The translations under genes and the position numbers were made by a program. The notes under the pieces were generated by a model. That model was not told the origin of the DNA and did no database searches. It worked only from the letters and a program-made list of their open reading frames with translations. 64,000 nucleotides of DNA from Bimuria novae-zelandiae CBS 107.79. Lineage: Eukaryota > Ascomycota > Dothideomycetes > Pleosporales > Didymosphaeriaceae. The DNA lies in the NCBI GenBank assembly GCA_010015655.1, contig ML976662.1, positions 1,052,818 through 1,116,817 on the forward strand, written 5' to 3'. Of the stretch, positions 1-12,113 are shown piece after piece (positions within the stretch are counted from its first letter, which is position 1; the number at the start of each line of letters is the position of its first letter).

Positions 1-2109
1 GGCTCTTCGGTGCAGTTTCTTCAGCTTGCTTCACCATTCTCTTATATATATACTATATTAGCGCGTACCTGTATTGCGCCGTCACACGAACAAGGATCAA
101 TATTTTTCGTGCTGATATTGCATTCCTCTATAGTATAATTAGTATTTCTACACAGAGGTTAGTATCACCAAACAAGAACCGGGGCGGTAGCTCAGTGATA
201 GATCAATTGGCTGCTGTCCTATAGGTCCCTGTTTCGATTACGGGTCGCCCTTTTCGTTTTTCGTCCGAGTCTCCTTGTATCCAAAGAGCAACATTGTTTT
301 TGGCCTCCTCTTTCTGCTCTTTGTGAGTTATGTACCAATATATTCACAGAATGGGAATACTACGCAGAATAGCACCAGCAACTTGGCCCGGCTTGGAATT
401 ATTGAATAACTAAAACATCTACGCACCTCACAAATAAACGTGCTATCATAATTTTTTGGCTCAGCGTGGATGTGTACTTGTGCTACACCTTCTCGAGGAC
501 CCATCAGATCTCACATCTTCCAATACCACCAATTCACCGCTTCAGAACATGCTGTTGTGATCGCACAGAGTAGCCCAAGCCATTCTGAAGCAGACAGCCT
601 TACAAATCAGGATGAAGGGAAGCAAGCAGGTGTTCTTTAACTGTCGTGACACACCATACTTTGATACAATTAAAACCCCGTCTAACGCAAGCAGGCACAA
701 CGAAGACATTCATATCTCTACATCTGGCGCGTGTGGCAGTCGTCTGCTCTCGCTGGAGCCACATATTCAAAACCAAACACATCCCCTTAGCTCTCCACGA
801 TCGAAACCTTGAAGCACACTCTCTAAAACGCCCGTGCCTCCAAACAACGCCCCCCTAGAAGAACCTTCAAACCCTCCCCTCTCACTAAAACTCTCTTAAC
901 CATATGCCCTGCAGCGGAGCGGAGCGGATATGAGATCGGAAACCCGCGCGGCTGCTCATTTTTAAAACTCTGCTCACCTCAGGCTGCACATGCACAGTCC
1001 AGCCTCCACCCAAACAGTAGTGTGTACTCTACATAGTACATTCTGGGCGCGCCGGCGCTCCGTGACAAACTTCTGCAAAGTACCCATGTACAAAGGTGGA
1101 ACTTGAAGATGGAGTCTCGCCGGACGAAAAAGAAGGACCCACGTGCAATGGCTCCGGCCGGTTTGGGGTAGTGCGTCCGGAACCGAGGGCCCTCGCCTCG
1201 ACTCGAGCTCTCCACACCAGTGCAGTACCCGACGATAATCTCCGAACGAGCGCACCTTTCGCAGTGGTACACGGGGAACTAGGCAGATCGACGCTTTCTT
1301 CAAACCTACCCCACCGCCCTACCTCCCTCCTACCCTGATCGTCAAAAAACGCTCTTGCCTCAAACCCCGCTTCAAACCGCAAATTGACAAAAAGCGACAT
1401 GCATCCATCATGCCACTCCCCCACCCCGCCCGAATGAAGAAGTTGCAGCGAGACTACTGCACTTCCCCGATAACAATGCGTACGTGCGCCCACCGGCGGA
1501 AACTGCGCCTGGATGCCTCAGCCTCCCCCGTCTAAGTCTACATAAAGTTTGCGCCGGGCAGCTCGTTACGAGCGTCCAACCGACGGCGGAGCGATAGCGC
1601 AATATGACGACGATAGCGTCAACATCACGCGCACGCGTGACATGAATCGACACCACGCTGCACGAAGTTGTGACAGGTCGGGAGGAGCTTGCAAGAAAAG
1701 AAGGTTTTGGTGGTTCACCGGACGTGGCAGGGGTATGCCGGATTGGGCATCATGATGGATTCGTATGGAGTCATACCTTGCCTAGATTGGGGATGGATCG
1801 CTCTTCGCTTGCGAATTCCCCGTCCCCCACTTGATCAGGTGCCCTGAGGGATGACATAAACCGTCGTTTTGTACCTTACGGAGGTATTCATGCAGAAGAC
1901 CGAGTATCATGCCGGGACGCTATGCCGATGCGGCGAGAACGCCGATATGTAGAGAAGGGTTGCCTAAAATAAGCCAGGGCAACTCAAAATTAGGTACGAA
2001 CAAAGAGCAGCCAGCGGAAACATTACAAAATCCAACCAGCAGTCTAGAAAACGCGCACATGCTACTGCCAGAAGTCAAGGCTATTAAGCAGATTTCGACC
2101 CGCATTAGC
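1..2109. other. gene-poor stretch at the left edge
   Basis: No protein-coding gene is supported here. Open frames exist on both strands (for example 154 codons on the minus strand at 1029-1493), but they overlap each other in several frames, match no family I recognise and lack a plausible exon structure. The only structured feature I can support is the tRNA-like sequence at 181-251. The part nearest 2110 is probably the 3' flank of the PRPP synthetase gene. Confidence 0.5.
181..251 (+). pseudogene. tRNA-like relic, apparent anticodon GCT
   Basis: The sequence folds as a complete cloverleaf. The acceptor is 181-187 with 245-251 (G-U at both ends), the D arm 190-204, the anticodon arm 206-222, the variable region 223-227, and the T arm 228-244 with a TTCGATT loop. 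Box A-like (188-199) and box B-like (230-240) promoters are visible and a T run (251-254) follows. It is probably not functional: the D stem and the anticodon stem each have a mismatch. The anticodon GCT would be serine, yet the variable loop is only 5 nt, whereas tRNA-Ser normally has a long variable arm. A decayed tRNA or a tRNA-derived SINE head fits best. Confidence 0.4.
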
Positions 2110-3603
2110 TCAGTCAACGGGTGCATGCTTGAACAGAAACGATACACTCTCGCCGTTGTGCGTCCGCCTGCACGCTTCCGCAAGCTATGATCATGTTAGC
2201 TGTGGCTTTATCAACGATGTTCGACATTACTTACAGTGGGGCTCACGTCGATTGTCTCAATGCGGTCGCAGCGCTGCTTCTTCTCCTCGTGGGGAACTGT
2301 GTTGGTGACGACGATCTTCTTCAGTTTACTCCCGTTGAGGGCTTCAATGGCATTTCCGCTAAGGATGCCGTGCGTGACAATCGCGATGACATCTCTAGCG
2401 CCATGCTGGATTACGACATCGGCGGCCTTCACGAGTGTTCCGCATGTGTCGGCCATGTCATCGACAATGATGGCAGTACGATCACTGACATCTCCAACAA
2501 GGACCATTTTGGAGACTTCATTTGGACGAGCACGCTCCTTGTGTATCAAGGCGAATGGAAGGTCAAGACCATCTGCGATCGATGTTGCCCTATGCACATG
2601 TTAGCACGCGGCACGGTCTAAAAAGCCTCCAATATGCCAGCTTGACAGTCCGAAGATCATGCCGTTATACGATCGCTGGCTGCTCAGTTTTTCGCCTCGG
2701 GATCTGGGAAGGCGGTTGGCTTCACGTGCACAGCGGGAGAAATGTACCTCTTAGCGCCGCCGGCGTCCGGGCTCACGATCACACACTCCCTAACGTTCAA
2801 GTTGTCCTTGATCCACCTCAGCGTGCTCGGCTCTGCGTACAGATTGTCAACGGGTACGTTGAAGAAACCCTGGATTTGACTAGCGTGCAGGTCCATGGTG
2901 ATAACGTGGTTGCAGCCGGCCGTCTGTAACATGTTTGCCATGAGTTTCGCCGTGATGGGCGCTCGCGACTTGTCCTTCTTGTCCTGACGCGCGTACGGGA
3001 AATTGGGCAGTACAGCGGTGATACGGCGTGCTGAAGCCGTCTTGCAGGCGTTGATCATGATAAGGAGCTCCATGAGAGCATCGTTGATATCGCCCGGGGG
3101 CGTCGATTGCAGAATGAAAACTGGATCCTCCGGTCAGCTAGTGCACTGTGCTGGTGTTCGTGGGGAAATGGGCGTGGTATATGTGAAACGTGGGGTTGGT
3201 GTACATACCATCTTCGTCTCTCACAGATTCACCAATCGTCACAGAGGTCTCTTGGTTCGAGTACTGCAGCACCAGGATCTTAGCGAGCTCGATGCCGAGC
3301 CTGCGATGCGGTCAGTGAATTTCCGCAAAGTGTAACAAATCCCAATAAATCTGTGACAGGCGACGGGAACGAGCATAGCCGGAGCTGGGACAGACTCAAG
3401 TGAGTCCCGCAGTCTCATCTGCCACGATGCTTGGAGAAGCCCAATTGAGCTGATATTGGAGGGTTTGTGCGGTGATCCCGGTAAAGCATGGCGGGTGCAG
3501 GGAAACGCGTGGGCGGGAGGAATTGCACATACCTGCTGGCCACGAGGTTCGCAAGCTGGGGGTGGCTGTTGCCGGTGAGAAGCTTGATGCTATTGGTAGC
3601 CAT
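2110..3603 (-). CDS. PRS: ribose-phosphate pyrophosphokinase (PRPP synthetase)
   Basis: Makes PRPP from ribose 5-phosphate and ATP in the cytosol, feeding purine, pyrimidine, histidine, tryptophan and NAD synthesis. I read five exons, complement(2110-2184, 2235-2589, 2748-3120, 3209-3300, 3533-3603), giving 321 aa, the usual family length. The N-terminus begins [18 protein letters not shown]. Further along are the [14 protein letters not shown] region, the [11 protein letters not shown] loop, [10 protein letters not shown] and the PRPP-binding [13 protein letters not shown] motif, and the end is [16 protein letters not shown]. All four introns are GT-AG with matching phases. An in-frame start 60 bp upstream exists, but the chosen ATG matches the family N-terminus. 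The yeast paralogue (PRS2/3/4-like or other) cannot be decided here. Confidence 0.93.
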
Positions 3604-4882
3604 AGCTGTGGTGAGAGTTGAGTATTGGCTGAGTGGTTGTGATTGTAGTTCGCTGTTCACATGGTGAAGGCCTCAAAGCCTCGACGCGCCCAAAAATTTG
3701 GCGGAGATAATAACAAGAAGGTCCCGCAGTCGGAGCGGTAAATTGTATATCCGAGCAGGTGGCGCTTCAGCCACACTTCAAGCCACCGCCGAAACGTGTT
3801 TCCGCCGCACATTCTTTCAATGAAACAACCTCCCCTTCCACTGCAGAAGCGGTGTTACGCCATGTCTGCCTCTCGTACGGACCGAGCCATCTTCAAGCTG
3901 TCTCTAATCCTCTTTGATTGTGGGCTGATAGAGTGCAAAATTGTCGCATCCTTCGCTGCAATCTGAGCGACTGAAACCAGGGTTCTCTCGCCCAGATCAC
4001 CTGCAGCGTGCCGTGAAGGATGCGCCCTGCTGCCACCCCCTCGAGCGTGGCGGGAAGTTCCCGCGAAACGTTTGAGACACCCTAGAGCGCCGTCGCCCTT
4101 CCTCCAGCCGCGCCTATACCCTCTTTAGCTCGTGTTGCCGATGTCGTTGTTTCTGGTTGTGCCGTCTTACGGCCACAGTTGACGCGTTGCGACTAGTCTT
4201 TTGCATTGGACTGTGGCGACCCAATGTCGATTGAGCAGGATACTGGGTATTGCCTTGCAGTATTTCAAGTGGCGTCCCATACTAAAGGGTCGGCGTGCAC
4301 GACAATCCGGGCGGTGGTGTCAGTAATACGTCCCGCAGTTGAATCGTGCGCTTCATCAAATATACAATCAATGTGCAGGCTAGCTCGTTTGTAAACTCAG
4401 ACACCCCTGCAGGTCCGGACATCATCGAATTTCTGTTACGCTGACACTACATGCTACCTGCATCGCTAGACCGTAAGATAGAAGCATCTGAAACGGCGCG
4501 GTGGCCAACTTGAACTCCTGCCCTCGCCAAACCATCCCGCCCCCAGTTCATGAGCAAGTGAAGAAAGAAATTATTCTAAGAGAATTCAGCTCTAGGGTAT
4601 TCGTTGCAATAATACAAAAGCAAACAACGCTTGGTGGTGGAAAGGGCCACGGGCCAAAACGAACAAAAAGAAACGATGTAGAATCCGCAAGCTCAGAAAG
4701 ATATGCCACCGTCAAAGTGGTGGAAGAAGTAAATGCAAATGGACCGGTTAGACATACCAAACATGAAGGGAAGGTATTAGTGATGAATGGTGGAGATGCG
4801 AATTAGAGGGGTAACATAAGGCCGTGTTGTCGTATTCGTATAATTTGTCCTCCAGGGAGAAGCATGTCGTAACGCACCAGGC
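3604..4882. other. intergenic region, PRS promoter and 3' flank of the Uds1 gene
   Basis: About 1.3 kb. The PRS promoter lies at its left end, because PRS reads leftward. The right end is the 3' flank of the leftward Uds1 gene. A 101-codon plus-strand frame at 4501-4806 has no recognisable domain and runs antisense to the likely 3' UTR, so I do not call it a gene. Confidence 0.45.
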
Positions 4883-6714
4883 TCAGTAAGCTTGCTCGCA
4901 CATCTTGCCTATGGCATGCTCGATGTCGGAGAAAAGATTTAGGACGTGTCCGTCAGCGTAGATCTTGATCGACTCCACATCCTTGCGTACGACGCGTGAT
5001 GGGCTCTCCGCTTTGACCGGGCTCCGCGGTGGAGTCGCTTCGGAACCGTCACGACGTAGTGCAGCCGGATTCAGTACTAGGGCTGCAGCAACATGCTCGA
5101 GAAGCTTTTGCCGAAGTCTCAACCGTCGGTTTTCGGCTTGTTCTAGCTTAAGAATGAACTCATCAATAGACATGTCGAGTTCAGCCAGAGCCTCCTCCTG
5201 TTTGAGTAATGATTCGCGGGAGAAAATGACTGTGTTCCCTCTCTTGAGATAGGAGATCATGCGGCTGTGAAGCTTTTGACGACCCGCTCGCAGTGACTTG
5301 TACGTCTTGCGGAGGTAATCGCAACGCTCATCAAGGGCCCTAAGTTCCTGTTGAGAAAGGTCAGCAAAATACTTCATACGTGTCAACTAAGGCCTTGCAT
5401 ACCCTCGACATGGCAGCGACGTCGCGCTTATTCATGACTTCGAATTTTTCCGCTTGCGAAGATGCCTGCTTATATAGCTTCTCCTTCTCTGCCTCTTCCA
5501 TACGCCTCGAAGCCTCCGCAATTCCCATACCCTTGGGTAATTGCCAGGTATCCGGAGCAGGCAGCACTTCATCATCATTGTTCGCCTCTGAAGTTGTCCG
5601 ACTGCGTGACCTCTTGCTCGCTCTGCATACCGGTCGGCCACGGTCCATAACTGATGACTCGGACCAATTCCTGTTGTGCGAGCTGTGTAGCGCCATTGGG
5701 TCTCGTCTTTCGATCTTTGGAGACCCACGATGCTCGGCTGCGCTCGAAGGTGAAGCAGCACTGAACGGGTTCGAGATTGCGGATAGCGGGTTGGGTAGTG
5801 CACCATTCATGTTCGGTGATCGTCGGTTCTCAAAGGCTGTAAGCGGAGTCATGCCGCCGGGAGTGGTTGTAGCAGGGGTCGTAAGCTGCGAGCGGCTGGA
5901 TTTCGAGTTGAGTTTGAGAGGACTAGGTGAGCCTTTGCGTTCTAATACTGGGGACTTTGGTGGAACCTGTGGAGGATATTCGCAATCTTCCTGGATCACA
6001 TCTGTGTCCACCTTCAAGGCTGGCCTCCCTGACACACCAGGGCTGAGAATAGGTGACAGCGGTTTTCCAAACGTTATAGGTGCATCCGATCGATGAGTTT
6101 GTTCATAGCTTGCAGGAGCGGAGAACGGCTCCTCCTGTGCTGGAGAAGGTCCAGTGACACATGACATCAAAGCATCGCCGAAAGGGCCTGCTCTCCAGTT
6201 TGTGCCGGGAGCGCTGCTTGACCGCTCATGGCCAAAGACCTCCGTGGACCCTTTGCGCAGGGGTGGTCGTCCGGGTATGGTCGCTGCGTCCAATTAACAC
6301 TGTGTGTAACAAAGTTGCAGGGTCATTCTTACGAGAGTCTATAGGCATTTCCTGGACCGTTGTCATGGTGCTACCAAGCTCGGGAACACTGACTTTGCGT
6401 CTTCTAGCAAGAGCGCCGCTTCGCTGCCAAAATGGAACTGTTTCTTGAGATACAACCGTGTCGCTCAAGGAGGTAGAAGAACGACCCATGGACAAGGCCG
6501 AAAGCTTGTCAGAAGAAAAGGTAGGGCGTGATTGGGCCACTGGGCTCTTGGAAGAAGCGGACGGCCAAAGTTGATATTTGGAAGAAGTGTTGCTCTGTGA
6601 CTGTAGGCTCTGGAAAGAGGGACTCTTGTCCAACGGAGAGACAGACTCAACGAACACTGGGTCCGCCTGAAGGTTCCTTAGTGACATGGACCGACGAGGC
6701 AGATGATAATTCAT
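4883..6714 (-). CDS. Uds1 (Up-regulated During Septation)-domain protein
   Basis: Three exons, complement(4883-5347, 5403-6283, 6333-6714), give 575 aa. The two introns are 55 and 49 nt, both GT-AG and phase-compatible. The first two thirds is low-complexity Ser/Pro-rich sequence, as in many cortical or septal proteins. The last 200 residues form a predicted coiled coil containing ELRALDERCDYLRKTYKSLR, followed by more heptads. I take this as the Uds1 domain of fungal septation-associated proteins; that is recognition by eye. The start is uncertain. I use the ATG at 6714, but an upstream exon starting at 6832 and ending in a consensus GTAAGT donor near 6744 is possible. A role in septum formation or polarity is inferred from the family name only. 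Confidence 0.6.
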
Positions 6715-6832
6715 TCGGAAGAAAGGAAGTGTTTCCAGCACTTACGGGTGATAGGAAGGAGGCTCGCACGGTTATATAAACGGGGGAAGACGCCTCCACA
6801 GCAGGTCGCATGCAATTGGCGATGTGTGTCAT

Positions 6833-7778
6833 GGTGGACGTTTGGAGTGGCCGTGGGCCAGTTTCTTAGGTGCAAGGTAGCTGAGACTCGGAGGCGGGCA
6901 CGTCAAACCTGAGACACCCTGCAGTGGGGTCATGTAAATAGGCAGGGCTTGTCTTAAGGGTCGCTCTTTCAGACTATTATTGCTACATGCACGAGCGAGG
7001 AGCTCCCTGCACAGCAAAAGTACCAATTGCAGGCGACTGTCTTCTAGGCTTTCGGGGCCATGTCCAAAGATTGACGCGCTTGGGATGAAACGCGGGCCTG
7101 ACTGCCCATGTCTGGCGATTCGTGGGGAACCTGCAGGCACAGCAGGGAAAATAGTGCCGCGCTGCACCTTAGCTGCAGTATACCCGGTCTATATTTGGCG
7201 TTGATATAGAAATGGGCATCTGGCGAGTCAACGGACGTTCTCTTTCTGACATGCATGCTGCCTGAGCTTGCCCGTTTCTTGGGAACCAGCAAGCGTCTGC
7301 AGGTCTCGGTGCTGCGCGCTCGTGCACATGACGAGCGGCAGTAATGAAGCTGCCGACGCTTGCGGCTTGCAAGCCAGAGGGTACGAAGAGGGGTGTTGAT
7401 GGACAGCGGCGAAAAACCCCAAATGGCAGGAAACCCGCCCAGGGGATGCGGCATCATAACTAACGAGATGAAGCACGGGCGTCGAGCCGCCACAGAACGG
7501 ACGATAGCCAGCGTTCAACGGCACCTCCAGCCCGCAGCAGGACAGCTTCTGGTGGACTTCGATGCTTCCAGCCTTCCCGTTCTCTGACGCTGATAGCTGA
7601 CGGGCGGTGTTCACGCTCGTTGTCTCACACTCTCCATCTTGCAGTCCGGCGCATGGCGTTGACCGGATTTAACGGGCCATTGGATCGCAATTGGGGCTAG
7701 TTGGGTAGATACGATCCACGAAACGAGCGTTGCTCCATGCTGGTCCTTGTTTCTGCCACGCGAGGTCCGTCGCGTGTC
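6833..7778. other. intergenic, no supported gene
   Basis: Left flank of the mariner-like element. Several overlapping frames of 60-150 codons occur on both strands, but none shows a domain, and they overlap each other. The left part is probably the promoter or 5' UTR of the Uds1 gene. I see no repeat beyond the transposon ends. Confidence 0.4.
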
Positions 7779-7780
7779 TA

Positions 7781-9097
7781 CTGTGGTATCAGGCAAAAGT
7801 GAGGTGAGTGGCCCGCGCACAGCAGGGATGCCTGACTCGATACAAAACGGACGCCACTAAACAGAAATACCATTAGCTCTATGTAATTTATATGATAATG
7901 CTTGTACCTCTGTCGTGTGCTGTCCACCACAACATCACCACAATGTCTCCCCTATTAACACTAACTCGTTAATACCTTACTTGCGACTAATACCTCTAGA
8001 TACGCACCTTACGTCTAGCTAGGTATACTTATCTATTTATTACTAACCTTTTTAAGGTCTTAAAGAAATAAGTTACCTACGTAATTACTAGCGCACGCGT
8101 TACGCTAAAAAAGCGCACTAGTTATCTACTCTTCTTTATAAATAAATAAGTAGACTAGCTTAAAAAATTTATTAAATCCTTTTAAGAGGGGAGGTAAATA
8201 AGTTTCCTACGCCTTATAGAGGGTCCCTTTACTTACTAGGGCGTTAGTAAATATGTAATTTAGAATACTTTATAAAGTAGGGGGTATACTTGCCACGTTA
8301 CTCTTACTAAGCTTTCTTTTACTAAGAAGAATTGTTAGCTACGCCTCGCGTAGGCAAAAGCTTACGCTAACTAGTCTTTTTAGTAGTAGTATATAATCCT
8401 CTAAAGTAATAAAACTTAGGTGACTAGTAATTAGTATTATAAGAAGTGGGTTACTAGGCGCCCTAAAGAGGAATTAGATCCTTTCTATATCGTTAAGAAA
8501 CTACGTAAGAAGTATAGCTAGATATTCTAGGGTTGCTTCTTAGATACGACAAAGGGGCCGTTAGTATTCTAAGAGAAGGAATAGAAGAGTATTAATAAAG
8601 AAAGCTATTATAAGAGAGTTATATCTCTTGTTTATAAATAGCTACGCCTTAATTTACATCTTTAATTTATATAAGATAGCGCTCCTGGGCACGCTATTAC
8701 TTACACAATTAAAGAGCTTTAATTAAGAGGAATTTACCCTATCTTTTAGCTAGCGTTCTCGCTAGATCTTAACTTAATTAAGGTAGTGTAGAATAAGATA
8801 AAGGACTATATTAAGCAGTATTATTCTAATCTACCTAAAAGTAAGCAGCGTATATATAGCTAGCTACGTAATATTATATAGGAAGCGTAGGACTTAATTA
8901 GAAGTAAAGTATTTAGAGAGCTTGTTAAGAGCATACTAGCTAGATACTAGGCTGTAATTAATGCGAAAGGTGGTCACACTAGGTACTGAAATTTATACAT
9001 AAAAGAGGACAAGCGTGCGAAATTTACATGGCTCGGCATCTTGGCGACACCCCTGTTGTGCGCGGGCCACTCACCTCACTTTTGCCTGATACCACAG
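7781..9097 (+). mobile_element. Tc1/mariner-type DNA transposon, complete but RIP-mutated
   Basis: A 1317-bp element bounded by inverted repeats that begin CTGTGGTATCAGGC. The left repeat starts at 7781 and the right repeat reads inward from 9097. The first 41 bp match exactly, and the similarity continues to about position 52 with three transition differences. A TA dinucleotide sits at both borders (7779-7780 and 9098-9099), as expected for a Tc1/mariner target duplication. Between the ends the sequence is extremely rich in TA and TAG, the result of CpA-to-TpA mutation by RIP, while the ends are closer to genomic composition. It carries one transposase relic on the plus strand. It is defective in itself. 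Confidence 0.88.
7943..8989 (+). pseudogene. Tc1/mariner transposase relic
   Basis: The frame from the ATG at 7943 to the TGA at 8987-8989 is exactly 349 codons, a normal transposase length, with no net frameshift but dozens of internal TAG and TAA codons. Recognisable stretches remain: KKWVTRRPKEELDPF, GCFLDTTKGPLVF, DSAPGHAITYTIKEL (around the second catalytic Asp), LRGIYPI, then a SxDLNxI block (the SPDLNPIE region of the DDE triad, now mutated), and the terminal GGHTRY before the stop. Nearly every stop is explained by C-to-T change at CpA, the RIP signature. The gene cannot make a protein. Confidence 0.85.
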
Positions 9098-11667
9098 TAA
9101 TCAGCGCCGTCTCGCCACGGATGGGACGAACCAGGGCCTGTGGCTGCCAAACAGCCCGAGTCTCTCAGGGAGGAGATGCTGTTTCTAGTCCCCCGTCCTC
9201 TGATTATTAACCGCTATCTACACTGCACTGGGTGGTGCATGTTCGGTGTTCATTCAATGCCAACAACAGCACGCAGACGGACAGAGTCAGGCACCGTCTG
9301 ACGCCAACGTTGACGCATCTGCACTGCGCACGCTGGTAAAAAGAGGCAAACCTTGTACAGGTCGAGTGTTACCGAACTGGAAAGCGTGCTGACTGGTTTC
9401 TTTTTCTGCTCTTCTCTCGGGTTTAGCTCCCTCAATTGGGGTCGTCTCGCTTGCATGTGTAGAGCGTTTGGAGCGTGAACACCGACGATGGCAATTTCCT
9501 CGACTCTGCAGCAACGTTATTATGACTACCATTTCACCTATTATTGCAAGGGTGCGTTGGTAGAGAAACCTACAGCCAGGACCCTAGTGCTCGACGAGCT
9601 TAGCGACCTCGAGAACCTCAATCTCCAGCAAACTTCGTCACACGCGCGAACCACCGCACCAGATTTTCAATCTAAAGACGACAGTGGGCCAGCCGACACC
9701 CGGCTTTGCTTGCAACGGGTCGAACAAGAGTCGCCAAGCTTCCGACCGGCCCGGTTCGTCCAGTCATGGGAGCGATCCCCTCCACCTGCGTCGCCTTGCT
9801 CCATGTGGTAGGCCTCCTGTACGTGAGCAAGCTCACTGCAGTGCAGAGTTTGTAAACGACGCAGCTCCGTCACACTGCGGAAGCGGTTGCGGTCCGCTGA
9901 TCTACCCTCCCGTTCGTTGCACTCCTCCTGTCCCTCTCTTTTGTAAAGAAGGTACACTGACACCACGGACATTGTGCGAGTGAGCCTTGCTAATCCGTGA
10001 CCGGACGTTTCGTTTGGATCAACAACGCAACCTCCACTACGTCCACTCTGCGCCGACGACGTCTTCTTGCTTTTCAGTGTGACCCATATTGCCAATCCAA
10101 ATACCTAATTCCCTGGATCGGTTCGTCGGCAGCTAATCCGGTCACGTTGCAAATATGTAAAGCGCCAAAGGCACGCCAAGGCTGCGATATGACAAGCTTT
10201 CGATAGACGCCGCTGCAGTTCTGGCTCGCGCACTGACTGCTCCCACTGATTCACGCACAAAGCAAATCCACCCCGATCGGCATTCTGGAGCATGCCTCCC
10301 CAAGTCAAATGCCGACGAGCGTACTTCTTATCTTCATATACCACGAGCAATAACGTAAAGCATTTCAAGCCCCAAAGCGACGATGTAATTTTGAAGGGGA
10401 AGCGATACCTGTCCCGTTCGAGCACGGCGTGCATATATCACATTGTGCGTATGCTGCAGGGATCCTTCGTGGCTGCTGATACCGAAACCCGCCCGCACAA
10501 AAACAACGTACGTTTTCATCGGTCTTCTCCACCTACGGGTGAAGGGCGTTGTGATAAGCGATCCATACTTGCAGCTCGAAACATTTGTCCACTCACGATT
10601 CCGTCCTCAGGTTCTACGGAGAGGGAGATCTGCTGGCCTTCAACATGTTCAGCCCATTCTGTGTCTTGAGTCAGTTTCCGTAAGCATATCCTCCCGGGAC
10701 TCGGCTCAGCCCGTGTTTGCCATCATGATTTTCAGGAACACTTCCTCGCGAACTATTTGAGGCACTGTTACGAAACTTACTCGAGAATCCTCATCTTGGC
10801 GTCTGGAACCACTACCAAAATGGAGCCACCTCGGTGAACCATCCCGATCTTCACTCAGCTCACGTCTTCGAGAATTATCTAATATTTGGGGTGTATCTGC
10901 AGTTGTTTGGAATTGTGCAGATGTTCCCTTCGCCACTGTAGAGACAGGTAGTTAAAAGGTGCAGTCGCCATTACACTCCCTACTTGATGCGAATCAGGAC
11001 GGGTAACCTTCTCGTGTGGGAAATCGCCACCGCCACGCAGATCTCACATATCTAGCAGTGCTTCGTCGTACGAGTTCTCGAGCGAATTCCGTCACTCTTA
11101 CCCCAGCCTATTCCCGCCACCGCACAAAAACAACCCCCCATTAACGTAAACATTTGGCCGAGCGGATCAAATGGAGCAGAAAATTCGGAAGATCATCTAA
11201 AGTTCTGACATAATAGTGCTGTTAAGCAACTGTCGTTCATTTTAGCTACCCGACCAGGACGGCCCTGCGAAACGCGAAACGAACCACCCTCAAACTTGGC
11301 GGTGCACACCCGCAGAAGTCGGGTTACTCACGGACTGGCGCTATGAGATTCGTATGTGCTCTTGACAAACCTCAGTCCGAAAGCATCCACTTTAAGCACG
11401 GTTTCTCATGCTTCTATCACGTCCACCAGTCATGCTAGAGTACCTAACACCGCCGATAATTGCTTTGCACGAGCTCGCAGGTATTCCAAAGACCGACTGG
11501 CTCAGATGTTCGTCGCTTCAATAGATCCACGGGTGTAGTTAAGATCTTCGGTGTCACGCCATATGCTGTCACTGCTTCAATGCGAGCGCCTCAAGTGTTG
11601 CCACCCTTATTGTTTACAACAGGCCGCTGGTTAGGGACGAACCACGTCTCCTGTAAATGCAGCTGCA

Positions 11668-11687
11668 TTTTTTTTTTTTTTTTTTTT
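11668..11687. repeat. poly(T) run, 20 nt
   Basis: An uninterrupted run of T residues on the plus strand in otherwise mixed sequence. Read on the minus strand it is poly(A). I see no retroelement body or target duplication beside it, so an old retroposed poly(A) tail is possible but unsupported. Confidence 0.8.
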
Positions 11688-12095
11688 GCTGACATTTACG
11701 TCTAGGTAGGCATGCCTTTGCCGCTTGATTATGTAGTCTGGAACATCTTGCATAGCTGCTGCAATTCCACCGGACGACACGCCGGGAGCTTTCACCAGGC
11801 CCCTTGAGCTTCACTGCACATATGATCATGCCCTTTCTATGGCTTCTTGCCTCACATATGTCGTCTGTGCAGCCGTCTTCAACCTCGACCCTCTGATTCG
11901 CTACCGGACTACCACCATGATCCCTTCCCTTAACGAGCCTTATGCGTCCCGTATATCAGCCACCTAAGAAACCGGCAGTGCAGTGCAGTGCAGTTTAGTT
12001 ATCGATAACCTTGTATGGACGTACAACAACATGGTTGCCCTTATGACTGGAAGAGCTCTCGAGAGACCAGGTTCATTTCTGGATGAACAAGAAAG

Positions 12096-12113
12096 GCCTA
12101 CCCATGGGTAGGC
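12096..12113. repeat. 18-bp perfect palindrome
   Basis: GCCTACCCATGGGTAGGC reads the same on both strands. It lies in a gene-free area. It could be a dimeric protein-binding site or chance; nothing nearby decides this. Confidence 0.7.

Noticed and set aside
1029..1493. 154-codon minus-strand open frame
   Set aside because: No domain, overlaps equally long frames on both strands and lacks a plausible promoter or exon context.
11668..11687. Poly(T) as the tail of a LINE or retroposed gene
   Set aside because: No element body and no target duplication are visible beside it.
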